Shown in pieces: positions 26,377-33,291 of a stretch of 57,472 bases of DNA; position 1 is the stretch's first letter, and each line of letters opens with the position of its first letter. Under the pieces are notes generated by a model. It was not told where the DNA came from and did not search any database. It worked only from the letters and a program-made list of their open reading frames with translations. The DNA lies in contig JAFSUM010000005.1 in assembly GCA_017445245.1 (NCBI GenBank), positions 1 through 57,472 of the forward strand, written 5' to 3'. The position numbers and the translations under genes were made by a program. This DNA is from Bacilli bacterium (GTDB taxonomy: Bacteria; Bacillota_I; Bacilli_A; RFN20; CAG-826).

Positions 26377-27163
26377 ACTTCGAAAAGCTCTTGAAGCCGC
26401 GAAGGCTGCCCAAAAGGTGATTCTCGAGGTTTACGCGACGTCTTTTGATGTCGAAATCAAAGCGGATAATTCACCGGTTACCGAAGCCGATAAGCGGGCG
26501 GACGCGATCATTCGCGCCGTCTTAAGCGAAGCCTTTCCCGAAGACGGTTTCCTGACTGAGGAGAGTGCGGATACCCCAGACCGTTTTCAAAAAGAACGCA
26601 TCTGGATCGTTGATCCCGTGGATGGCACGAAAGAGTTTGTGGCCAGAAACGGAGAATTCACGACGAACATCGCCCTTTGCAAAAACCATGGCATCGTTTT
26701 GGGTTTGGTTTTCGTTCCTGTCACCGGGGTTGCCTACTATGCGGTAGAAGGAGAAGGGGCGTTCCGCTTAGATCCCGATGGAACGAAAACGCGCCTTCAC
26801 GTCGCGGATAAAAAAGAGAAGGTCATCGCTCTCCGCTCTCGTTCCTTTTATAAAGAAGCGGAAATTCGTTACGCCGAAGAACGAAAGAGCCATTTCGACG
26901 GCGAGATGATTCCGATGGGCGCGGCGTTGAAGTTCTGTGCAATCGCTGAAGGGACAGCCGATTTCTTCGGCCGCGTGACAAATGGGACGAAGGAGTGGGA
27001 TATCGCCCCCGGGGACTTGATCGTCCACGAAGCGGACGGCTTTATGTGCGAGCCTGATGGGACCCCTTTTATCTATAATCGCGAAGATGTTTATAACCGC
27101 CATGGGTACGTTGTCGGCTCTCATTACGAAAGTTGGATGGCAAGCGATTCGACAAAAAGATAA
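26363..27163 (+). CDS. 3'(2'),5'-bisphosphate nucleotidase, CysQ-like (inositol monophosphatase superfamily)
   Basis: 266 residues. The superfamily metal site is complete: DNSPVTEADK (Asp), TEES (Glu), DPVDGTKEF (Asp-Pro-x-Asp-Gly-Thr) and the C-terminal EWDIAPGDLI. The KEF after DPVDGT and the overall sequence fit CysQ, which hydrolyses pAp, rather than inositol phosphatase. An SD (GAAAGGA) suits the ATG at 26363; 26366 is possible. It is co-transcribed with the DHH gene, which may also act on pAp. Confidence 0.85.
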   Translation: MMERELRKALEAAKAAQKVILEVYATSFDVEIKADNSPVTEADKRADAIIRAVLSEAFPEDGFLTEESADTPDRFQKERIWIVDPVDGTKEFVARNGEFTTNIALCKNHGIVLGLVFVPVTGVAYYAVEGEGAFRLDPDGTKTRLHVADKKEKVIALRSRSFYKEAEIRYAEERKSHFDGEMIPMGAALKFCAIAEGTADFFGRVTNGTKEWDIAPGDLIVHEADGFMCEPDGTPFIYNREDVYNRHGYVVGSHYESWMASDSTKR

Positions 27164-27170
27164 AAAAGGG

Positions 27171-27198
27171 TTTCCACTTTGTGGAATGCTAGTATGAT
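27171..27198 (+). promoter_or_regulatory. Promoter with overlapping inverted repeat
   Basis: TTTCCA (27171-27176), 16-nt spacer, TATGAT (27193-27198). TTCCAC-TTT-GTGGAA (27172-27186) covers the -35 box and spacer and could be an operator. Confidence 0.45.
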
Positions 27199-27222
27199 TT
27201 ACGCCGTAAGGAGGTAAAAAGA

Positions 27223-27459
27223 ATGAAAGCATTCTGCAAATGGATGAACGACCAGCCCAGAATCATCAAGATTCTCTTCTGCTTGCCGATCATTGATATC
27301 ATCTGGGGCGTCTACCGTTTGGGCGGTGCCATTGTCAACAAGGATGTTCTCCACATCGTCCTCGCTGTCCTCTGGATCCTCATCGCTGGTTTCATCGGCT
27401 GGCTCTTGGACCTCGTCTCCATCCTGTTGACGAACCACATCTTCTGGTTTGTTGAATAA
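27223..27459 (+). CDS. Small two-helix membrane protein
   Basis: 78 residues, function unknown. Two hydrophobic helices are apparent (about 15-38: IIKILFCLPIIDIIWGVYRL, and about 43-68: LHIVLAVLWILIAGFIGWLL), with a short charged N-terminus. It has its own promoter, a strong SD (TAAGGAGG) and a terminator, so it is monocistronic and probably well expressed. It resembles small membrane proteins common in this part of the Bacillota, but I cannot name a family. Confidence 0.8.
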   Translation: MKAFCKWMNDQPRIIKILFCLPIIDIIWGVYRLGGAIVNKDVLHIVLAVLWILIAGFIGWLLDLVSILLTNHIFWFVE

Positions 27460-27476
27460 GCCTAGAAAATGAAAAG

Positions 27477-27500
27477 AATCCCGCGTTTGCGGGATTTTTT
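27477..27500 (+). terminator. Rho-independent terminator
   Basis: Stem AATCCCGC/GCGGGATT with a GTTT loop and a T run. Confidence 0.92.
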
Positions 27501-27517
27501 GATGCCTTTTTGCAGAA

Positions 27518-27802
27518 TTATTGCTTGGCTTTTCGTTCCAGATAAGCCGTCATTAGGTCTTCGGGAACGTCGTTAGTTTGAACGCCTAGGACGCCGGGGA
27601 CTTCTTCCATGATGATGATTTCGACGCCGGCGGAAATGTCATCGGCGGCATACATACACCCTTCGCAGGCACCCACCATCGTCACGTAGACGATGCCATC
27701 GCGAAAGCCGATGAAATCCACGTCGCCGCCATCCCGCTGGAGGAAGGGGCGAACCTTGTCTAGTGTCGCCTCTATGAGGCGTATCGTTTCTTGTTCGTCC
27801 AT
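27518..27802 (-). CDS. NifU C-terminal domain protein (Fe-S scaffold/carrier)
   Basis: 94 residues, a stand-alone NifU-C (Nfu) domain. Such proteins carry Fe-S clusters to target enzymes. DKVRPFLQRDGGDVDF and the C-x2-C in GACEGCMYAA are signatures. The start at 27802 is set by TAGAAT 7 nt upstream with TTGATA at 17-nt spacing; a longer reading to 27919 would run through that promoter. Fe-S clients in this window include MiaB and Nth. Confidence 0.9.
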   Translation of the reverse strand: MDEQETIRLIEATLDKVRPFLQRDGGDVDFIGFRDGIVYVTMVGACEGCMYAADDISAGVEIIIMEEVPGVLGVQTNDVPEDLMTAYLERKAKQ

Positions 27803-27809
27803 GCGCACT

Positions 27810-27838
27810 ATTCTAGGAGCCCTTGTTTCTTTTATCAA
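27810..27838 (-). promoter_or_regulatory. Promoter of NifU-domain gene (leaderless)
   Basis: On the minus strand TTGATA (27838-27833), 17-nt spacer, TAGAAT (27815-27810), with the ATG 7 nt downstream. Confidence 0.65.
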
Positions 27839-27848
27839 CAAAAGCGCG

Positions 27849-27854
27849 CATAAT
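27849..27854 (+). promoter_or_regulatory. -10 box inside a GCGCA palindrome
   Basis: CATAAT, 9 nt before the ATG at 27864. GCGCA-TAATG-TGCGC surrounds it, so a repressor could cover the box. Confidence 0.35.
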
Positions 27855-27863
27855 GTGCGCAAC

Positions 27864-28241
27864 ATGTCGGGTCGCGAACGGAAACTCTCATCGAAAGAAA
27901 CCAAATGCCTCTGCGCCATCCTCGAAGTAGAACGCGTAGGAGAGTGGGGATCCTATGATGGAATTGTCCTGTTGCTTCAAGGCGATGGGACCTTGGTCCG
28001 TTTTGCCCGGATGGAAACCTTTGGCTGCCTGCTCTCCCTTTCTTCAAGAAGGGGAAAAGCGCTTCTGCGCCGTCTTGTTCGCTTCGCTTATCTAGAGGAG
28101 TTCTCTCCATACCCGCACACTCGGGTCTACTTGAAGTTAACGCCTTTAGGCAAAGAAGTGGCGGAGGCTCGTTTGGCCAAAGGTATCCGTCGGAAGGAAA
28201 AAGCGCCGGACATGCCCTTGTTTATAGGAAGGAATGAATGA
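27864..28241 (+). CDS. Uncharacterised protein, possible winged-helix
   Basis: 125 residues, not recognised. The C-terminal half has the look of a winged helix: a helix GKALLRRLVRFAYLEEF, a strand RVYLKLTPLGKEVAEARL typical of the wing-and-last-helix part of MarR/PadR-type folds, then a basic tail. The N-terminal half has LSSKETKCLCAILEVE. It overlaps pepF by 4 nt and is divergent from the NifU-domain gene, 61 nt away. A DNA-binding role is inference only. Confidence 0.6.
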   Translation: MSGRERKLSSKETKCLCAILEVERVGEWGSYDGIVLLLQGDGTLVRFARMETFGCLLSLSSRRGKALLRRLVRFAYLEEFSPYPHTRVYLKLTPLGKEVAEARLAKGIRRKEKAPDMPLFIGRNE

Positions 28242-29947
28242 TGAAAGAAAAAGACATCCCGCCGTTTGAAGAATGGCCGATGCGCGTTCCCAACATCCAA
28301 AAGGAAGTCGCCAAAATCGAAGCCCTTACGGAAGAAATGCGCAACGCCACTACTCCGGAAGAAGCGTTGAAGCTCATGAAGAAATACTTCAAGGCCAACG
28401 ACAAACTCTCCGACCAAATCCAAATTATCTCCGTCCGTTATTCTTGCGATACGACGGACAAAAAGCTTATCAAGGCCCAGCGCGTCCTCGATGAGGGCAT
28501 GCCGCTGATCATGAACGCGGACAACAAACTCCGCAAGGTGATTCTCGACTCGCCCCATCGTCCCTATTTGGAACAGAAATTCGGTAGCCTTCTCTTTCAA
28601 ATGTACGATTACTCGTTCCGTGCCTTTGACGAATGCATCGTCGAAGAATCGATTGAAGAGAACAAACTCGTCACCGAATACGACACCCTCATCGCCGGGT
28701 GCAAGGTCCCTTTCCGCGGCGAGATTTATAACCTTTCCGCGATGGGCAAATTCATGCAGGACCTCGACCGCGAAACACGCCGCGAAGCTGCCGAAGCCTA
28801 CTATGGCTATCTCTCCACTCGCGAAGAAGAAATCGAAGCCATTTACGATAAACTCGTCAAACTTCGTGACAAGATGGCGAAGAAACTTGGGTATAAGAAC
28901 TATGTTGAACTCGGGTATCTGCGCATGGGTAGATACGACTATAACGCCCAAGACGTCGCCGGTTATCGCGAAGCCATCCGCGAGAATGTGACGCCTATCG
29001 CTGGCAAGCTACTCGCCGATCAGTTTAAACGCACTGGCATCCGCGACCCGCAGATCTATGACCTTGGAATTACCTATAAAGAAGGTAATCCACTTCCCCG
29101 CGGCACGACTCAAGACAAAATTGAAGCCGCGAAGAAGATGTATGACGCGATGTCGCCTGAGACCTCTCGCTATTTCCGCTTCATGGCCGATCACCACGTT
29201 CTCGATCTCGAAACGCGTCCTGGCAAGCAGGCAGGCGGTTACATGACCTTCTTCCCGGTTCATCAGACGCCGTTTATTTTCTCCAATTTCAATGGAACTA
29301 GCGGCGACGTCGACGTTTTGACCCATGAATTCGGCCATTCTTTCCAAGGCTTCATGGGTGCGCCGATCAAAGTTCCCGAATATCGTTGCCCTACCATGGA
29401 AGGAGCGGAAATCGATTCCATGTCGATGGAATTCTTCGCCCATCCTTACATGGATATGTTCTTCGATAACGCGGAAAGATATCGCTATTCGCACCTCGCG
29501 GATTCCATTTCCTTCTTGCCCTATGGCGTCACGGTCGACGAATTCCAGCATTGGGTCTACGAAAACCCCGAAGCCACCCCGGCCGAGCGCGATGCCAAGT
29601 GGTGCGAGCTCGAAGAAAAATACACGCCATACAAGCGTGCGTGCTACAAAGATTGCGCCTACATGGCCAAAGGCCATCGCTGGCTGACCCAGGGGCACAT
29701 CTTCGCTTCGCCTTTCTATTACATCGACTACACGCTCGCCCAAGTCATGGCCTTCCAATTCTATAACCTCGACAGGAAGAACCACGAACTCGCTTGGAAG
29801 CGTTACGTCAAGCTTTGCAAGATGGGCGGCAAGTATCCCTTCCGCACCCTTGTCACGAAAGACGGAATGAAAGACCCCTTCCTTCCCGGCACGATCGAAA
29901 AGACCGTTCGCCCATTGACGAAGGTTCTTAAATCCTTCCACATCTAA
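28238..29947 (+). CDS. pepF: Oligoendopeptidase F (M3 family)
   Basis: 569 residues, cytosolic zinc peptidase that trims oligopeptides. The zinc motif LTHEFGHSFQGF is near residue 360, with the third ligand in the EIDSMSMEFF helix about 25 residues later. The Tyr-rich C-terminal region (SPFYYIDYTLAQ) lines the active cleft. Starts at 28238 and 28241 are both possible. The ATG overlaps the preceding stop, so the two genes are coupled. A long terminator follows. Confidence 0.95.
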   Translation: MMKEKDIPPFEEWPMRVPNIQKEVAKIEALTEEMRNATTPEEALKLMKKYFKANDKLSDQIQIISVRYSCDTTDKKLIKAQRVLDEGMPLIMNADNKLRKVILDSPHRPYLEQKFGSLLFQMYDYSFRAFDECIVEESIEENKLVTEYDTLIAGCKVPFRGEIYNLSAMGKFMQDLDRETRREAAEAYYGYLSTREEEIEAIYDKLVKLRDKMAKKLGYKNYVELGYLRMGRYDYNAQDVAGYREAIRENVTPIAGKLLADQFKRTGIRDPQIYDLGITYKEGNPLPRGTTQDKIEAAKKMYDAMSPETSRYFRFMADHHVLDLETRPGKQAGGYMTFFPVHQTPFIFSNFNGTSGDVDVLTHEFGHSFQGFMGAPIKVPEYRCPTMEGAEIDSMSMEFFAHPYMDMFFDNAERYRYSHLADSISFLPYGVTVDEFQHWVYENPEATPAERDAKWCELEEKYTPYKRACYKDCAYMAKGHRWLTQGHIFASPFYYIDYTLAQVMAFQFYNLDRKNHELAWKRYVKLCKMGGKYPFRTLVTKDGMKDPFLPGTIEKTVRPLTKVLKSFHI

Positions 29948-29960
29948 GGCAAACATCACC

Positions 29961-29999
29961 AAAGGGGAGGCGAGCTTCACGCGACCGCCTCCCCTTTTT
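29961..29999 (+). terminator. Rho-independent terminator after pepF
   Basis: Twelve-base stem AAAGGGGAGGCG (29961-29972) with CGCCTCCCCTTT (29986-29997), ending in a T run. A perfect palindrome AGAGTGG-CCACTCT follows at 30025-30038; its role is unclear. Confidence 0.9.
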
Positions 30000-30049
30000 C
30001 GAACCCTGGACGAGGTTCTAGGCTAGAGTGGCCACTCTGTTACGGCCGG

Positions 30050-30460
30050 TCACTCCTTTCCGGACAGGGCTTCCGTATCTCCCGATGGCGATGCAAGAAC
30101 GCTGAGGTGCTGGAGAAAAGAAAAGATGTCCTTGAACGTTATTTCACACGCATGTTGCGCGTAAAACACGGTTTCGTTACGCTGAAGCGCGTGCCGGTAG
30201 TCGCCAGCGATGATGTTGACGATGGCCCATCGACTCGTAGGCGAAAGCCATCCGGGGAGAACAAAGAATTTCATATCTCCCATTTCGGAGGTGATTACTT
30301 TCGTGAGGCGTTCGGCCTGCCGAGGCGGGATGTGGCATTCACCGCTGAGCCAGCGGTTCATGGTGGAATAGTTGACGTCGAATTTCTTCGACATCTCCAG
30401 GTTCGTTAAGTTGTTTGCCGTTTTGTAAACAACGAGAAGTATTAATGTGTTTTCAAACAT
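30050..30460 (-). CDS. Helix-turn-helix DNA-binding protein
   Basis: 136 residues. The N-terminal third is an XRE-like HTH (LEMSKKFDVNYSTMNRWLSGE), followed by PPRQAERLTKVI. The C-terminal part has no domain I recognise. No SD precedes the ATG at 30460, and a terminator-like hairpin ends only 4 nt upstream. Two palindromes lie just upstream (30470-30488 and 30506-30519). It is more AT-rich than its neighbours and may be an acquired regulator, possibly controlling itself. The upstream in-frame TTG at 30490 lies inside the hairpin and is less likely. Confidence 0.65.
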   Translation of the reverse strand: MFENTLILLVVYKTANNLTNLEMSKKFDVNYSTMNRWLSGECHIPPRQAERLTKVITSEMGDMKFFVLPGWLSPTSRWAIVNIIAGDYRHALQRNETVFYAQHACEITFKDIFSFLQHLSVLASPSGDTEALSGKE

Positions 30461-30464
30461 AAAT

Positions 30465-30488
30465 AAAAAGTGGACCTTTTCAGTCCAC
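30465..30488 (-). terminator. Terminator after M32 gene, directly before HTH gene
   Basis: On the minus strand GTGGAC-TGAAAAG-GTCCAC followed by TTTTT. It may double as a leader hairpin for the HTH gene. Confidence 0.75.
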
Positions 30489-30510
30489 AAATATGCTCAT
30501 TTTCGCGGTT

Positions 30511-32016
30511 TTAAAACCGTTTTGGTCTTTGTAGATACCTGAAGCGCAGATAATCGAGGAAATACTGCGGGTTAAGAGCCTCGCCGGTGGACCTTTCGAT
30601 CCAAAGGTTCGGGGGGAGATAATCGCAGGCGACATCATGCTCGCTTAGCCAATCGCGGATAGGTTTCAAGTCTCCTGTGGACATGGCGTGTTCCGGATCG
30701 ATTTCCTTTCCCATCGCATGGAAAAGTTGAGCGCCGCAAAGGTTACCTAAGGCATAGGAGGGAAAGTAACCGAATAGACCGGAGAACCAATGGGTATCCT
30801 GAAGGACTCCAAGGGTGTTGTTCGGTACCTCGATTCCAAGATATTCGCGGTACTTTTCGTTCCAACGATCGGGCAATTGTTCGACGGAAAGGACGCCGTT
30901 AATTAAATCGCGTTCCAACTCGTAACGAATGATGATGTGCAGACAGTAGGTATACTCGTCGGCTTCAGTGCGAACAAGACTGGGTTCGACGTGACGGATG
31001 GCGGCGACGAAGGCGGAAGGTTCCATGGTCAGGAATTCTCCGCCCAAGTCTTTCTTACAAAGTTTTAATAGATGTGGGGCGAATTCTCCGCTGCGGCCTA
31101 CGATGTTCTCGAAGAAGCGCGAATGGGTTTCGCAGATGGCGTTTGTCGCCATTGAATTGACGAAATCGCCATAATGAGTTTTGGGCCACATCTGTCCGTG
31201 AATCGCATGGCCGCCTTCGTGCAATACACTAAATAGCGACATGCGCCAGTCTTCGGGGTAGTAATGGGTGGTAACCCGGAAATCGAACTGCGCGGGCCAG
31301 TCGGTAAAAGGGTGTTCCGATTCGCCGAGGCAACCGCGGCTAAAGTCAAATCCTTCCAATTGAAGGACGTCGAGGGATAGATCATGTTGTTCATGTTTGG
31401 GGTGGGGTTTGATTTCGGCAGTAGGAAGTTTCTCCTGATTTTGCAAGGCGACTTTAAGGTTTTTCGTCAAGAAATTCTGCAAATCTCCAAAAATTTTGTC
31501 CAAAACTTCTTCAGAATAGCCCTCTTCGTAATCATCGAGCAAGGCATCGTATAGGGTTTTGTGCTTGGCTTTTTTCTTGAACTTGGCCTCCTCTTTTTTT
31601 GCTTCGACAAGTTTGGCAAAATAGGGGAGCACCGTTTCATAGTCGCCCTTTTGCTTGCACTTGCGCCATACTTCGGTGCACTTATTGGTCAACTTGTTCC
31701 ACTCGCGTAGAGTCTCAGCGGGAACTTTGGACGTATAGTCGATGCTCTTTAGGAGACTATTGAGAAGGCAACGCTGTCTTTCGTTGACGTTTTTATCTTC
31801 GCTTGCCTCGCGTACTAGACGAACATATTCGGGGTCTTGCTCGATGGCAATATAGTCGCCGTAAAGATCGCTGATTAAATCATTTTCCGCGTCGATGGCT
31901 TTTTCGGGGGAAACGGTCTCGACATCGTAATTCAGAAGAGAGATCAGATGAGACAATTTCCTCTTTTTCTCGAGGTAGGGTTTGAGTTTTTCGAAGGTAT
32001 TTTCAGATGTTTGCAT
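30511..32016 (-). CDS. M32 family metallocarboxypeptidase (Taq/YpwA type)
   Basis: 501 residues, the normal size. It removes C-terminal residues from peptides in the cytosol. The zinc motif VLHEGGHAIHGQ (HExxH) is near residue 265, with the third ligand in ICETHSRFFENIVGRS. SYALGNLCGAQLF and YEL motifs further on are typical. No SD is present; TAGGAT lies 6 nt before the ATG. With pepF it supplies peptide degradation. The stop codon lies within a perfect CGGTTTT-AAAACCG palindrome. Confidence 0.95.
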   Translation of the reverse strand: MQTSENTFEKLKPYLEKKRKLSHLISLLNYDVETVSPEKAIDAENDLISDLYGDYIAIEQDPEYVRLVREASEDKNVNERQRCLLNSLLKSIDYTSKVPAETLREWNKLTNKCTEVWRKCKQKGDYETVLPYFAKLVEAKKEEAKFKKKAKHKTLYDALLDDYEEGYSEEVLDKIFGDLQNFLTKNLKVALQNQEKLPTAEIKPHPKHEQHDLSLDVLQLEGFDFSRGCLGESEHPFTDWPAQFDFRVTTHYYPEDWRMSLFSVLHEGGHAIHGQMWPKTHYGDFVNSMATNAICETHSRFFENIVGRSGEFAPHLLKLCKKDLGGEFLTMEPSAFVAAIRHVEPSLVRTEADEYTYCLHIIIRYELERDLINGVLSVEQLPDRWNEKYREYLGIEVPNNTLGVLQDTHWFSGLFGYFPSYALGNLCGAQLFHAMGKEIDPEHAMSTGDLKPIRDWLSEHDVACDYLPPNLWIERSTGEALNPQYFLDYLRFRYLQRPKRF

Positions 32017-32022
32017 GTGCTT

Positions 32023-32028
32023 ATCCTA
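32023..32028 (-). promoter_or_regulatory. -10 box of M32 gene (leaderless)
   Basis: TAGGAT on the minus strand, 6 nt before the ATG. TTGCCC lies 16 nt further upstream. Confidence 0.45.
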
Positions 32029-32103
32029 CCACGGTGTTGCATTTGGGCAAGACGATGCGGTTTGGTTGATGTCGGTTGGGCTGCAATCAAGGATTGAAAA
32101 ATG

Positions 32104-32125
32104 AAAAAAGGCACGTTGCCGTGCC
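32104..32125 (-). terminator. Terminator after tRNA-Ser(GGA)
   Basis: On the minus strand GGCACG-GCAA-CGTGCC followed by six T. Confidence 0.9.
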
Positions 32126-32136
32126 GATTTTTCGCC

Positions 32137-32227
32137 TGGCGGAGGAATAGGGATTCGAACCCTAGCGCCCTGTTACAAGCCTACGAGCTTTCCAAGCCCG
32201 CCCCTTCGACCACTTGGGTATTCCTCC
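32137..32227 (-). tRNA. tRNA-Ser(GGA)
   Basis: 91 nt including an encoded 3' CCA. The acceptor stem GGAGGAA pairs with TTCCTCC, and the discriminator is G. The anticodon stem CGGGC/GCTCG holds the loop TTGGAAA, giving anticodon GGA (serine UCC/UCU). A long variable arm, as expected for tRNA-Ser, and the GGTTCGAATCC T arm are present. A36-A37-A38 makes it a MiaA/MiaB target. Confidence 0.97.
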
Positions 32228-32296
32228 AAATTTGAGGCTCGATGATTATAAGCAATGCCGTTTTTAATCGCAATGGCCAAATTATTACGCGCGCGC

Positions 32297-32302
32297 TATA
32301 CT
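32297..32302 (+). promoter_or_regulatory. -10 box of pseudouridine synthase-pgcA operon
   Basis: TATACT, 9 nt before the ATG at 32312, with no SD. Confidence 0.45.
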
Positions 32303-32311
32303 GACGGCGTT

Positions 32312-33277
32312 ATGAAAGAAATCCTTGTCACCTCGGCTTCCGATGGTCAGCGCATCGAGAAATTCGTCCGTCATTATCTCAGCGAAGCCCCGCTTGGTTT
32401 TATCTACAAAGCCTTCCGGAAACAGGATATTAAAATCAACGGCCATTGGGTCAACAAAGAAGCTATCGTTCACTCGGGCGACGTGGTACGCATTTATGTT
32501 ACGGATGCCCAGTTAGAAGATTTCAAAAAGCCCCGCCCCGTAAACAAAAAGCCGTTTCCATATCCGATCGCTTATGAAGACGACGCCGTCCTCATCGTGG
32601 ATAAACCCAAGGGGCTGCTTGTTTATGGCGACGCAAAGGGAAGTAGGGAAACGCTTGGCAACGCCGTTTTGGATTATCTCTACCTGAAAGGCGAATACGA
32701 TCCCGCCGAGTCTTCCTTCACGCCCTCGCCCGCCCATCGATTGGACCGAAATACGTCGGGCCTGGTCGTTTACGGCAAAACGGATGCGGCGCTTCATAAA
32801 CTTACCGAACTATTCAAAGACCGCACGGAAATCCATAAGAAATACCTAGCCCTCGTGGCCGGGGATTTGGAAAAGGACGGCGAAATCGATGCCCCGTTAT
32901 GGAAAGACGCCATGAATGGGCGTGTCTATGTCCGTTCCATTGAAGCGGGCGGCAAAAACGCTTTGACTAGGTATGAAATCGTCAAACGGTATGGCGCATA
33001 TACGATGGTGAAGGTGGAACTCGTTACGGGCCGTACGCACCAAATCCGTGTCCACTTCGCTTCGATTGGCCATCCGCTGGTCGGAGATGAGAAATACGGG
33101 CTTGTTTCCGTGAACCGCATCAGCAAAGAAAAGACAGGTTTGGAGTCGCAATTCCTCCATGCCAGCGAGCTTTCTTTTGGAAGGCTATCGGGAGTCTTAT
33201 CGCCTTTGGCGAATAAAAAGATTGTTTCCCCTCTTCCCAAGGAACTCGCAAACGTGCTTGAATTGCTGGTGAAATAG
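32312..33277 (+). CDS. RluA-family pseudouridine synthase
   Basis: 321 residues. An N-terminal S4-like RNA-binding region (about 10-65) is followed by the catalytic domain with AHRLDRNTSGLVVYG, which carries the catalytic Asp, and VELVTGRTHQIRVHFASIGHPLVGDEKYG. These proteins make pseudouridine in 23S rRNA or tRNA; which position cannot be read from sequence. The start at 32312 follows a TATACT box by 9 nt, while the upstream in-frame alternatives precede the box. Confidence 0.92.
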   Translation: MKEILVTSASDGQRIEKFVRHYLSEAPLGFIYKAFRKQDIKINGHWVNKEAIVHSGDVVRIYVTDAQLEDFKKPRPVNKKPFPYPIAYEDDAVLIVDKPKGLLVYGDAKGSRETLGNAVLDYLYLKGEYDPAESSFTPSPAHRLDRNTSGLVVYGKTDAALHKLTELFKDRTEIHKKYLALVAGDLEKDGEIDAPLWKDAMNGRVYVRSIEAGGKNALTRYEIVKRYGAYTMVKVELVTGRTHQIRVHFASIGHPLVGDEKYGLVSVNRISKEKTGLESQFLHASELSFGRLSGVLSPLANKKIVSPLPKELANVLELLVK

Positions 33278-33291
33278 ACTGGAGGTCATGT

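Noticed and set aside
29009..29980. Long open frame antisense to pepF (323 codons)
   Set aside because: Shadow of pepF, which has full family motifs on the other strand.
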